From positions 1-64,000 of the forward strand of contig DASYCO010000065.1 of NCBI GenBank assembly GCA_036500145.1: a stretch of DNA of 64,000 bases, read 5' to 3'. The DNA is from CAMAVH01 sp036500145 (GTDB lineage Bacteria; Pseudomonadota; Alphaproteobacteria; SMXQ01). The translations under genes were made by a program, and so were the position numbers. Position 1 is the stretch's first letter. Every line of letters begins with the position of its first letter. Shown here in pieces: positions 43,895 through 55,134 of this stretch. A model generated the notes under the pieces. It was given only the letters and a program-made list of their open reading frames with translations, searched no databases and was not told the DNA's origin.

Positions 43895-44638
43895 ATGAAG
43901 CTCAAGGACCAGGTCGCCGTCATCACCGGCGCCGGACGCAACATCGGCGAGGAGACGGCCAGGCTGCTGGCGTCCGAAGGCGCCCGCATCGCCGTGGTCG
44001 ACATGGACAAGGGGCGCGGCGACAAGGTGGCGGCCGACATCCGGGCCGCCGGCGGCGACGCGGCGGGCTTCGTCGCCGACGTGTCGAGCGAAGCCGACGT
44101 CGTGAAGCTGGTGGCCGACGTGGTCGCCAAATGGGGCGGCATCGACATTCTGGTCAATAACGCCGCCTATTCCGACAACAAGACGATCCTCGAGATCAGC
44201 AAGGCCGACTGGGACAAGACCATCGCCGTCACGCTGACCGGGCCTTTCCTGATGGGCAAGCACGTCGCCCAGCGCATGGTCGAGCAGAAGCGCGGCGGCA
44301 AGATCGTCAACGTCGGCTCGACCTCGGGCTTTCGCGGCCGGCCGCGCGCGATCGCCTACACCTCGGCCAAGGGCGGCGTCGCCAACCTGACGCGCTCGAT
44401 GGCGATGCAGCTCGCGCCCTACGACATCCGCGTCAACGGCGTCATCCCCAACAAGATCGGCTCGCCAGTCGGCAAGGACACGTTCGACCCGGACCGCCCG
44501 GTGACCAACCTGCGCGGCCGCAACGGCGAGCCCATCGACCTCGCCAAGGCCGTCCTGTTCCTGGTTTCGGATGATTCCGACTTCGTGGTCGGCGACATGC
44601 TGTTCGTCGACGGCGGCTACTCCGTCATGATGGAATAG
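43895..44638 (+). CDS. SDR family oxidoreductase
   Basis: 247-aa classical short-chain dehydrogenase. Motifs in order: TGAGRNIGEE (cofactor loop), NNAAYSD, Ser in NVGSTSG, Tyr-x3-Lys in YTSAKGGV and the closing MLFVDGGYSV. GGGAG precedes the ATG. It lies 210 bp upstream of the MaoC hydratase gene on the same strand, and the gap contains a pair of PhaR-like palindromes. A link to hydroxyacyl metabolism is therefore possible but not shown. Confidence 0.93.
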   Translation: MKLKDQVAVITGAGRNIGEETARLLASEGARIAVVDMDKGRGDKVAADIRAAGGDAAGFVADVSSEADVVKLVADVVAKWGGIDILVNNAAYSDNKTILEISKADWDKTIAVTLTGPFLMGKHVAQRMVEQKRGGKIVNVGSTSGFRGRPRAIAYTSAKGGVANLTRSMAMQLAPYDIRVNGVIPNKIGSPVGKDTFDPDRPVTNLRGRNGEPIDLAKAVLFLVSDDSDFVVGDMLFVDGGYSVMME

Positions 44639-44760
44639 CCGTATCGCGGAATTTTGGCCTATTGCGGTGCAATGGGGCCCTGGATCGCTGTTTTTTAACG
44701 ATTTACTCGCAAAATCGTGAGGGAAGCGGGGGTTGTGACGCCTCCGGCCTTTCGTTATAT

Positions 44761-44792
44761 TGCGACGCAGCAATTTATACTGCGCCGCAGCA
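44761..44792. promoter_or_regulatory. Paired palindromic operator (PhaR-like) upstream of the MaoC gene
   Basis: Two copies of TGCGNCGCAGCA lie at 44761-44772 and 44781-44792, exactly 20 bp apart, so they fall on the same face of the helix. Each holds a palindrome (TGCGACGCA and CTGCGCCGCAG). TGC/GCA-rich dyads of this kind are the known style of binding site for the polyhydroxyalkanoate regulator PhaR in alphaproteobacteria. PhaR identity is inferred. Confidence 0.5.
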
Positions 44793-44848
44793 TGACCCTG
44801 GCGGCCCCCAGTCGGCCCTGTCTCGGGCCCGAGCAAGGAGTGATCCCC

Positions 44849-45349
44849 ATGGCGACCAAGCTGGCCACCGAAAGCGACTACCAGGGCTACGCGATCGAGG
44901 AACTGAGCGTCGGCATGTCGGCGACCTACGTCCGCACGATCAGCGAGGCGGACATCGTCGCCTTCGCCGCCGTCTCCGGCGACAACAACCCGGTGCACCT
45001 CGACAAGGCCTTCGCCGAGAAGACCATGTTCAAGGGCCAGATCGCCCACGGCATGTTGACGGCGAGCTTCATCTCCACCGCCCTCGGCACCAAGCTGCCG
45101 GGCTACGGCTGCATCTACATGAGCCAGGACCTGCGCTTCAAGGCGCCGGTGCGCATCGGCGACGTCGTCAAGACCGAGGTCACGGTCAGCGAGGTCATCC
45201 TCGAGAAGAAGCGCGTCGTGCTGACGACCCAGTGCATCGTCGGCGATAAGGTCGTGCTGGAAGGCACGGCGATGATGATGGTGCCGTCGAAGGCCGACCA
45301 GGCGCCGAAGGCGATCTCGCTGCCGCAGGGCCAATCCTTCAGCGCTTGA
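44849..45349 (+). CDS. MaoC-family (R)-specific enoyl-CoA hydratase (PhaJ-like)
   Basis: 166-aa single hot-dog-fold hydratase that adds water to trans-2-enoyl-CoA to give (R)-3-hydroxyacyl-CoA. The hydratase-2 motif is seen in AAVSGDNNPVHLDKAFAEKT (catalytic Asp and His), with GQIAHGMLTASFIS following. The ATG at 44849 has an AAGGAG SD. PhaJ proteins of this type supply monomers for polyhydroxyalkanoate; the PhaR-like sites 57 bp upstream support that reading, though other MaoC hydratases act in catabolism. It is a single-gene unit before ribF. Confidence 0.9.
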   Translation: MATKLATESDYQGYAIEELSVGMSATYVRTISEADIVAFAAVSGDNNPVHLDKAFAEKTMFKGQIAHGMLTASFISTALGTKLPGYGCIYMSQDLRFKAPVRIGDVVKTEVTVSEVILEKKRVVLTTQCIVGDKVVLEGTAMMMVPSKADQAPKAISLPQGQSFSA

Positions 45350-45522
45350 ACCATCGGGGCTTTTCGGCGCCCGAACCTTCCGCCGCCGGGCGGAGCGAGC
45401 GGTCCGACCGCGCATTTCCCCATACACTCAGCCTGTTCCGGGCTATAACGGCGGTTCGCGGGCGCGTTCGGCGCTCGCCTCCCGCCCATCCGCCCCACGC
45501 TCTTCCGCTGTAGTCTCCGCCG

Positions 45523-46497
45523 ATGCGCCTGTTTCGCCATTATGATGGATTGCCGCCCGACGCCACCGGCGCGGTCGTCGCCATCGGCAATTTCGACGGC
45601 GTCCATCGCGGCCACCGGGTCGTCATCGGCGCCGCCGGCGATATCGCGCGCAAGGCCGGCAAGCCGCTCGGCGTGCTCACCTTCGAGCCCCATCCGCGCC
45701 GCATCTTCCAGCCCGACGCGCCGCCCTTCTGCCTCAGCTCGCTGCGCACCAAGGCGCACCAGATGGAACGGCAAGGCGTCGACTGCCTCTATGTGCTCCA
45801 CTTCGACCGCCCCTTCGCGCATGTGTCGGCGGAGAGCTTCGTCGCCGACATCCTCGTCGGCGGCCTGCGCGTCTCGCACGTCGTCGTCGGCGAGGACTTC
45901 GTCTTCGGCCACAAGCGCGGCGGCAACGTCGAGCTGCTGCGCGAGCTGGGCCGCAAACTCGGCTTCGAGGTGAGCTGCGTCGTCATCCAGCGCGAGCCCG
46001 ACGGCACGGTGATCGCCTCGCGCCACATCCGCGAGCTGCTGGCCGCGGGCCAGCCGGCCCAGGCGGCCAAGCTGCTCGGCCGCTACTGGGAGATCGAGGG
46101 CCGCGTCGAGCATGGCGACGCGCTCGGCCGCACCCTGGGCTTCCCGACCGCCAACCTGCCGCTCGGCGACTACCAGCGCCCCAAGGCGGGCATCTACGCC
46201 GTGCGCGCCGGCATCGACGAGGGGGCGCAGACGGTCTGGCGCGACGGCGTCGCCTCGCTCGGCTGGCGCCCGACCTTCGCCGGCCAGGACCTGCGCTTCG
46301 AGGCTCACCTGTTCGATTTTTCCGGCGATCTCTACGGCAAGCACCTGCGCGTGGCGCTGATCGAATATCTGCGCGAGGAGCGCAAATTCGACGGCGCCGA
46401 CGCCCTGATCGTCCAGATGAACAAGGACGCCGCCGAGGCGCGGGCGGTGCTGGCCGATCCGGCCCGTTTCGCCGCGCCGGAGTTTCGGCTGGGCTAA
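45523..46497 (+). CDS. ribF: Bifunctional riboflavin kinase/FAD synthetase
   Basis: 324-aa cytoplasmic enzyme that converts riboflavin to FMN and FMN to FAD. The N-terminal nucleotidyltransferase domain has AIGNFDGVHRGHRVV and, later, SRHIRELLAAG. The C-terminal riboflavin kinase domain (from about residue 190) has GRTLGFPTANL and GWRPTFAGQDLRFEAHLFDF. The length is normal. It precedes ileS by 106 bp, the conserved ribF-ileS-lspA order seen in many Proteobacteria. Confidence 0.97.
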   Translation: MRLFRHYDGLPPDATGAVVAIGNFDGVHRGHRVVIGAAGDIARKAGKPLGVLTFEPHPRRIFQPDAPPFCLSSLRTKAHQMERQGVDCLYVLHFDRPFAHVSAESFVADILVGGLRVSHVVVGEDFVFGHKRGGNVELLRELGRKLGFEVSCVVIQREPDGTVIASRHIRELLAAGQPAQAAKLLGRYWEIEGRVEHGDALGRTLGFPTANLPLGDYQRPKAGIYAVRAGIDEGAQTVWRDGVASLGWRPTFAGQDLRFEAHLFDFSGDLYGKHLRVALIEYLREERKFDGADALIVQMNKDAAEARAVLADPARFAAPEFRLG

Positions 46498-46603
46498 GCC
46501 GTCTCCCCAGTTGACGCGGCCCCGCCGATAGAGAACAGTGCGGCCCCATGCGGCGCGTCCTTTCGCGCCTCCCCATTGAAATTAAAGCGAAATTCGCGTT
46601 CCG

Positions 46604-49434
<2,831 letters not shown>

Positions 49435-49438
<4 letters not shown>

Positions 49439-49944
49439 GCGCCGTGACCGAACAGGCCGCCATGCCGCATCCGCGCCGCCTGCCGGTCGGCCTCGGCGTC
49501 GCCGTGCTGCTGGTCGTCCTCGACCAGCTGAGCAAATGGTGGGTCGTCGGCCATTTCATGGAATCGCCGCGCCCGGTCGAGCTGACGTCCTTCTTCAACC
49601 TCGTGATGGTGTGGAACCAGGGCGTCACCTTCGGCGTCGGCAACGACGTCGCCTGGGGCCGCTGGCTGTTCGCCGCCCTCGCGCTGGTCATCGTGGCGAT
49701 CCTGTTCTCCTGGCTGCGCCGGGCCGTGCGCCTGTGGGTCGCCGTGGCCCTCGGCCTCGTCATCGGCGGCGCCATCGGAAACGTGATCGACCGCCTGCGC
49801 TGGGGCGCCGTGGCGGATTTCCTGGATTTTCATGCCTTTGGCCAGCATTGGCCGGCCTTCAACATGGCCGATTCGGCAATCGTCGTCGGCGTGGTATTAC
49901 TGGTTCTTGACGCCCTCGTCGGGCGCAGGGAATCATTGCGCTGA
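49435..49944 (+). CDS. lspA: Lipoprotein signal peptidase II
   Basis: 169-aa inner-membrane aspartic protease that removes signal peptides from prolipoproteins. Four membrane helices are evident. The catalytic aspartates are Asp119 in GNVIDRLRW and Asp146 in FNMADSAI. The N-terminal helix carries DQLSKWW. The GTG at 49435 overlaps the ileS stop; an internal ATG at 49462 would give 160 aa and is a valid alternative. The lipoprotein gene just downstream (DUF3035) is a natural client. Confidence 0.96.
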
Positions 49945-49967
49945 CTTTTGGTTAAAGGGATTCGCCT

Positions 49968-50561
49968 ATGACTCGGCTTCATCGTTCTTCCTGGCGCCGC
50001 GCCGCTCCCGTGGCCCTGCTGGGCCTGGCGCTCGCCGGTTGTTCGAGCCTCAGCGGCATCCTCGGCGCCGACAAGACGCCGCCTGACGAATTCCGCGTCG
50101 TCGCCCGCGCGCCTCTCAGCCTGCCGCCGGACTACGGCCTGACCGCGCCGCAGCCGGGCGCCGCCCGCCCGCAGGAGACCGACATCCGCGACGCGGCGCG
50201 CCAGATCGTCGTCGACCGCGACAGCGGCCCGGTGCAGGCCGCCAGCCCCATGCTGCAGGGCCGCGACCCCGGCGAGGCCACCTTCCTCCGCCTCGCGGGC
50301 GCCACCGACGCCGATCCCAACATCCGCCAGAAGGTCAACCGCGAGAGCTCGGTGCTTGCCGAGGCGGATTCGACCTTCGTCGACGACCTGATGTTCTGGC
50401 AGAGCAAGCAGCAGCCCGGCGTCGTCGTCGACCCGGACAAGGAAGCCCGCCGCCTGCGCGAGAACGCCGCCCTCGGCCAGCCGCCGACCACGGGCGAGAC
50501 GCCGACCATCAAGCGGCGCGGCGACGCGCTCGACCGCGGCATCCTCAGCGGCATTTTCTAA
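49968..50561 (+). CDS. DUF3035 lipoprotein (BamF-like)
   Basis: 197-aa outer-membrane-type lipoprotein. The signal peptide ends in the lipobox LALAGC with lipid-bearing Cys25. The domain is recognised from PPDEFRVVARAPLSLPPDYG and RPQETDIRD. DUF3035 proteins have been reported as an alphaproteobacterial subunit of the BAM complex (BamF) that aids outer-membrane protein insertion. An AAGGGA SD precedes the ATG. Position after lspA and before the two M16 peptidases is conserved in this group, as I recall it. Confidence 0.88.
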   Translation: MTRLHRSSWRRAAPVALLGLALAGCSSLSGILGADKTPPDEFRVVARAPLSLPPDYGLTAPQPGAARPQETDIRDAARQIVVDRDSGPVQAASPMLQGRDPGEATFLRLAGATDADPNIRQKVNRESSVLAEADSTFVDDLMFWQSKQQPGVVVDPDKEARRLRENAALGQPPTTGETPTIKRRGDALDRGILSGIF

Positions 50562-50758
50562 GATCGCCATCCGGAAGATCGCCGTCTGGAAGGTTGGGGG
50601 CCGTCGAGACGGCGCGTCCAGCGGCCTCGCGCTTTCGTGATCATGCGGCCGGGCGCCGCCGCCTCGGAAGCGCCATACTGTCTCCGGCATAGTGCTTGTC
50701 GGGCATCCTTGCCCGCGGTTAAGCGGACGCCATAAGGCCGCGCCGATCAGGAGGTCCG

Positions 50759-52150
50759 ATGCTCTCCCTTTCCAGGGCTTTGCGTTCTGGGGCTTTGCGC
50801 GCCCCTTCGTCGTTCCTGCTGCGCGTCGGCCTGGCGGCGGGGCTGGCCCTCTCGTCCGCCGCCGCGTCCGCCGCGGTGTTCAACCCGCAGACATTCACCC
50901 TGCCCAACGGCCTCGAGGTCGTGGTCATCGAGAACCACCGCCTGCCCGTCGTCACGCAGATGGTCTGGTACAAGGTCGGCGCGGCCGACGATCCCTCCGG
51001 CAAGTCGGGCATCGCGCATTTCCTTGAGCACCTAATGTTCCGCGGCACCGGCACCATCGCGCCGGGCGAGTTCTCGCGCATCGTCTCGCGCAACGGCGGG
51101 CGCGACAACGCCTTCACCAGCTGGGACTACACCGCCTACCACCAGACCGTCGCCGCCGACCGGCTCGAGCTGGTGATGAAGCTCGAGTCCGACCGCATGG
51201 CGAACCTGTCGATCACCGAGCAGGAGGTGACGCCGGAGCGCCAGGTCATCATCGAGGAGCGCCGCTCGCGCACCGACAACAATCCGTCGGCGCTGCTGAA
51301 CGAGCAGATGAACGCCTCGCTCTTCCTCAACCATCCCTACCGCATCCCGGTCATCGGCTGGCAGCATGAGATGGCCGGCCTGACGCAGCAGGACGCGCTC
51401 GCCTTCTATAGCCGTCACTACGCGCCGAACAACGCGATCCTGATCGTTTCCGGCGACGTCACCCTGCCGCAGGTGCGCAGCCTGGCGGCGAAGTACTATG
51501 CACCGATCCCGCGCCGCGAAGTCGCGCCCCGCGTCCGCCTGCAGGAGCCGCCGCACGTCGCGGCGCGCCGCGTCACCATGGAAAGCGACCGCGTGCGCGA
51601 GCCGCGCCTGAGCCGCGAATATGTCGCGCCGAGCTACCATGCGGGCGACACGCAATATGCCTACGCGCTGCAGGTGCTCGACACCATCCTGAGCGGCGGC
51701 GCCACCAGCCGGCTGCAGCGCAAGCTGGTCGAGGACGACAAGCTCGCCGTCTCGGCCTGGGCCTCCTACGAGCCGGGCGCGCTCGATTCCGGCACCTTCT
51801 CGATCGGCGGCCAGCCGCGTCCCGACGTGCCCGTCTCCAAGCTGGAGGAAGCCATCGACGGAGAGATCGCCCGCCTGCTGAAGGACGGCGTGACCGACGA
51901 CGAGGTGGCGCGCGCGAAGAACCAGCTCGTCTCCAGCGCCGACTACGCGCGCGATTCGCTGCGCCGCGGCGGCATGGCCATCGGCGCGGCCCTCGCCACC
52001 GGCCAGACCGTCGACGACGTCGAGGCCTGGCCCGAGCGGATTCGGGCGGTGACGCCCGAGCAGGTCAACGCCGCCGCCCGCGAAGTCTTCAACATCGTCA
52101 ATTCGGTCACCGGCATCCTGCTGCCGGCGGCCCGTCCGTCGCGGAGCTGA
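50759..52150 (+). CDS. M16 zinc metallopeptidase, catalytic subunit (exported)
   Basis: 463-aa pitrilysin-family peptidase. The signal peptide covers about residues 1-38 (ending AAASAAV). The inverted zinc motif HxxEH is at His87, Glu90, His91 (HFLEHLMFRG), with the downstream Glu in the VTPERQVIIEERRSR segment. GGAGG SD. It lies 3 bp before a second M16 gene that lacks the zinc motif; such pairs form an active-inactive heterodimer in the periplasm. Confidence 0.95.
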   Translation: MLSLSRALRSGALRAPSSFLLRVGLAAGLALSSAAASAAVFNPQTFTLPNGLEVVVIENHRLPVVTQMVWYKVGAADDPSGKSGIAHFLEHLMFRGTGTIAPGEFSRIVSRNGGRDNAFTSWDYTAYHQTVAADRLELVMKLESDRMANLSITEQEVTPERQVIIEERRSRTDNNPSALLNEQMNASLFLNHPYRIPVIGWQHEMAGLTQQDALAFYSRHYAPNNAILIVSGDVTLPQVRSLAAKYYAPIPRREVAPRVRLQEPPHVAARRVTMESDRVREPRLSREYVAPSYHAGDTQYAYALQVLDTILSGGATSRLQRKLVEDDKLAVSAWASYEPGALDSGTFSIGGQPRPDVPVSKLEEAIDGEIARLLKDGVTDDEVARAKNQLVSSADYARDSLRRGGMAIGAALATGQTVDDVEAWPERIRAVTPEQVNAAAREVFNIVNSVTGILLPAARPSRS

Positions 52151-52153
52151 CCG

Positions 52154-53530
52154 ATGTGCGCCGTCTCCTTCGCCCTTCGCCGTTCCGTCGCCGTCGCCGC
52201 CGTGGCGCTCGCCGCCCTGTCCGCGCTGTCCTTCGCCGCGCCGTCCGCCGAGGCCGTCGCCATCGAGCGCGTCGTCAGCCCGCAGGGCATCGAGGCCTGG
52301 CTGGTGCGCGATCCCAGCGTGCCGGTGATCTCATTGCAATACGCCTTCCGCGGCGGCTCGGCGCTCGACCCGGCCGGCAAGGAGGGCCTGAGCAACCTCG
52401 TCGCCAGCCTGCTCGACGAAGGCGCCGGCGACCTCGATTCGCAGGCCTTCCAGCGCCGGCTGGAGGATTCCTCCGTCTCGCTCAGCTTCGATTCGGCCGT
52501 CGACAGCGTCGGCGGCAGCATGCGCACGCTGAAGCGCAACGAGGCGACCGCCTTCGACATGCTGCGCCTGGCGCTGACCGAGCCGCGCTTCGACGACGCG
52601 CAGGTCGAGAAGGTGAAGTCGCAGATGCGCGCCTGGCTGTCGGGCGCCGCCGAGAACCCGCGCCGCATCGCGGGGCGCATCCTGTCGCTCACCGCCTTCG
52701 GCGACGACCCCTACGGCCGCTCGTCAGAAGGCACGCGCCAGAGCGTCGAGGACCTGACCCGCGCCGACTTCCAGGCCTATGTGAAGGAGCGCTTCGCGCG
52801 CGACCGCCTCATCATCGGCGTCGTCGGCGACATCACGCCGGAAGAATTGGCGCCGCGCCTCGACGCCACCTTCGGCGGCCTGCGCGCCGCCGCGGGCCCC
52901 GTCGCGCTGCCGCCCGTCGCGCCGGCCCTGGCGGGACAGGTCTTCGTCGTCGAGAAGAACATCCCGCAGAGCGTGGTGAGCTTCGGCGAGCCCGGCCTGT
53001 CGCGCAAGGATCCCGACTATTACGTCGCCTACGTGCTCAACCAGGCCTTCGGCGGCGGCGGCCTGACCTCGCGCCTGAGCGAGGAGGTGCGCGAGAAGCG
53101 CGGCCTCGCCTATTCGGTCTACACCGCGCTGGCGCCCTACGACCGCGCCGCCCTGCTGACGGGCGGCGTCGCCACCCAGAACGAGCGCGTCGGCGAAAGC
53201 ATCGACATCATCCGCAAGGAGTGGGCGCGTCTGCGCGACGACGGCCTGACGGAGGCCGAGCTGGCCGACGCCAAGACCTACCTGACCGGCTCCTTCCTCA
53301 CCAACATCGACTCGACGCGCGCCATGGCGAGCCTGATCGTCGGCGTCCAGCTCGAGGACCTCGGCATCGACTACATGGACAGGCGCAACGGCTTCATCGA
53401 GGCCGTGACCATGGACGACATCCGCCGCGTCGCCCGCCGCTGGTTCGACCCGGACAAGCTGACCTTCGTGGTGGTCGGCAAGCCACAGGGCGTGACGGCC
53501 ACCGCCACGGCCCCGGCCGTCGAGGACTGA
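52154..53530 (+). CDS. M16 peptidase-like partner subunit lacking the zinc motif (exported)
   Basis: 458-aa M16 homolog. The signal peptide ends near PSAEAVAI. Where HxxEH is expected the sequence reads AGKEGLSNLVASLLDEG, so no zinc site is present. The C-terminal family region is normal, with GGGGLTSRLSEEVREKRGLA. Such subunits build the substrate cage around the catalytic partner. The gene follows the catalytic M16 gene after only 3 bp and is certainly co-transcribed with it. Confidence 0.94.
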   Translation: MCAVSFALRRSVAVAAVALAALSALSFAAPSAEAVAIERVVSPQGIEAWLVRDPSVPVISLQYAFRGGSALDPAGKEGLSNLVASLLDEGAGDLDSQAFQRRLEDSSVSLSFDSAVDSVGGSMRTLKRNEATAFDMLRLALTEPRFDDAQVEKVKSQMRAWLSGAAENPRRIAGRILSLTAFGDDPYGRSSEGTRQSVEDLTRADFQAYVKERFARDRLIIGVVGDITPEELAPRLDATFGGLRAAAGPVALPPVAPALAGQVFVVEKNIPQSVVSFGEPGLSRKDPDYYVAYVLNQAFGGGGLTSRLSEEVREKRGLAYSVYTALAPYDRAALLTGGVATQNERVGESIDIIRKEWARLRDDGLTEAELADAKTYLTGSFLTNIDSTRAMASLIVGVQLEDLGIDYMDRRNGFIEAVTMDDIRRVARRWFDPDKLTFVVVGKPQGVTATATAPAVED

Positions 53531-53751
53531 GGGCGAAGGCCGGAAACTCCAGGAACCGCGCCAGGCCGGGCCTACCCGATAGGGGGAGGGGAACCGGAAC
53601 GGGCCCCAGGCGTTGCCTCCAAGGCCGCCCACGGCACCCGTTCTAGAGCCGCCCGCCCTAGAACCGCCATAGTGGGCCGCCATCTTTTCTGGGTTCCTGC
53701 GGGCCGTTCTCGCGGTTGGCCGTCCCGGTTCCTCCTGGTAGTGTTCTCCCC

Positions 53752-55134
53752 ATGCATTTCGAACAAGACATCGCCACCTGCCTTGCCGGCCGCATTGGCG
53801 ACGGCGGAATTCCCGAAGCTGAGCTGGACGCCGCCGTCGCCTTGACCGCGCGCGCGCTCGACCGCCTGCGTGGCCAGGCCCGCGACCCGCGCGCCACCGG
53901 CAGCCTGCCGCTCCTCGCCGTGCCTTCGGCGCGCAGCGACCTCATCGCCCTCAGGGACGTCGTCGCTCGGTTCCGTGACAGCTTCGACGACGTGCTGGTG
54001 TTCGGCACCGGCGGCTCCAGCCTCGGCGGCCAGACGCTCTGCGCGCTCGCCCATTGGCCGGTCGGCCTGCCGCGCAAGCCGGGCAGCGGCCCGCGCGTGC
54101 ATTTCTTCGACAACATCGACCCGGTCACCTTCGGCAAGCTCCATGCCGGCGTCGACCTGGGGCGCACCGGCGTCATCGTCGTCTCCAAGTCGGGCTCGAC
54201 GGCGGAGACCGCCATCCAGTTCTTCACCTTGGCCGACGACTTCATCGAGCGCTTCGGCAAGGCCTCGCTCGCCAAGCACATGGTGGTCATCACCGAGCCC
54301 GCCGTGGACGGCAAGGCGAATCCGTTGCGCCGCGCGGCCGGCCGCTTCGGCATTCCCGTCTTCGAGCACGATCCAGGCGTCGGCGGCCGCTACTCGGCCC
54401 TGACCAACGTCGGCCTGCTGCCGGCGATGATCGCCGGCGTCGACGCGCGCAAGATCCGCGACGGCGCCCAGAGCGCCCTCGACGCGGCGCTCGCGGCCAA
54501 GACGCCGTCGGAATCGGCGCCCGCCGTCGGCGCGGCGCTCGCCTACGTCGCTTCCAGGCGCGGGCTCAACCAGTCCGTGCTGATGCCCTACGTCGACCGC
54601 CTGGCGCCCTTCGCCTTCTGGTACCGCCAGCTCTGGGCCGAAAGCCTGGGCAAGGACGGCCACGGCACCACGCCGATCAACGCGCTCGGCACCGTGGACC
54701 AGCACAGCCAGCTGCAGCTCTATCTCGGCGGCCCGAAGGACAAGCTCTTCACGCTGATCCTGGGCCCGGCCGAGGGCGCCGGCGACATGGTGATGCCCGA
54801 GCTCGCCAAGGAGCCGGAATTCTCCTACCTCGTCGGCCGCACCATGGGCGACCTGCTCGACGCCGAGCAGCGCGCCACCGCCGAGACGCTCGCCCGCAAC
54901 GGCCGCCCGACGCGCGTGCTGCGGCTGCCGTCCGTCGGCGAGGAAGCCATGGGCGCCCTGATGATGCATTTCATGCTCGAGACGATCATCACGGCCGACC
55001 TGCTCGGCGTCGATCCGTTCGACCAGCCGGCGGTGGAAGAGGGCAAGGTACTTGCCCGCAAGTATCTCGCCGGCATGGGGCCGGCGGTGCCGGCCACCGG
55101 CACGCCTGTGCTGGTCGGAGCCAAGCCGGCGTGA
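53752..55134 (+). CDS. pgi: Glucose-6-phosphate isomerase
   Basis: 460-aa phosphoglucose isomerase of the shorter bacterial type, interconverting glucose 6-phosphate and fructose 6-phosphate. Sugar-binding SIS motifs are visible: VFGTGGSSLGGQTL and VIVVSKSGSTAETAIQF. The C-terminal catalytic region has TVDQHSQLQLYLGGPKD. The ATG at 53752 begins MHFEQDIATC; the in-frame start 12 codons upstream is less likely. Its stop overlaps the mutL GTG, giving coupled translation, which is an unusual functional pairing. Confidence 0.96.
   Translation: MHFEQDIATCLAGRIGDGGIPEAELDAAVALTARALDRLRGQARDPRATGSLPLLAVPSARSDLIALRDVVARFRDSFDDVLVFGTGGSSLGGQTLCALAHWPVGLPRKPGSGPRVHFFDNIDPVTFGKLHAGVDLGRTGVIVVSKSGSTAETAIQFFTLADDFIERFGKASLAKHMVVITEPAVDGKANPLRRAAGRFGIPVFEHDPGVGGRYSALTNVGLLPAMIAGVDARKIRDGAQSALDAALAAKTPSESAPAVGAALAYVASRRGLNQSVLMPYVDRLAPFAFWYRQLWAESLGKDGHGTTPINALGTVDQHSQLQLYLGGPKDKLFTLILGPAEGAGDMVMPELAKEPEFSYLVGRTMGDLLDAEQRATAETLARNGRPTRVLRLPSVGEEAMGALMMHFMLETIITADLLGVDPFDQPAVEEGKVLARKYLAGMGPAVPATGTPVLVGAKPA

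Noticed and set aside
54054..55130. Long plus-strand frame upstream of and continuous with mutL
   Set aside because: This part lies inside pgi in another frame and is Arg-rich; the MutL N-terminus begins properly at the GTG at 55131.
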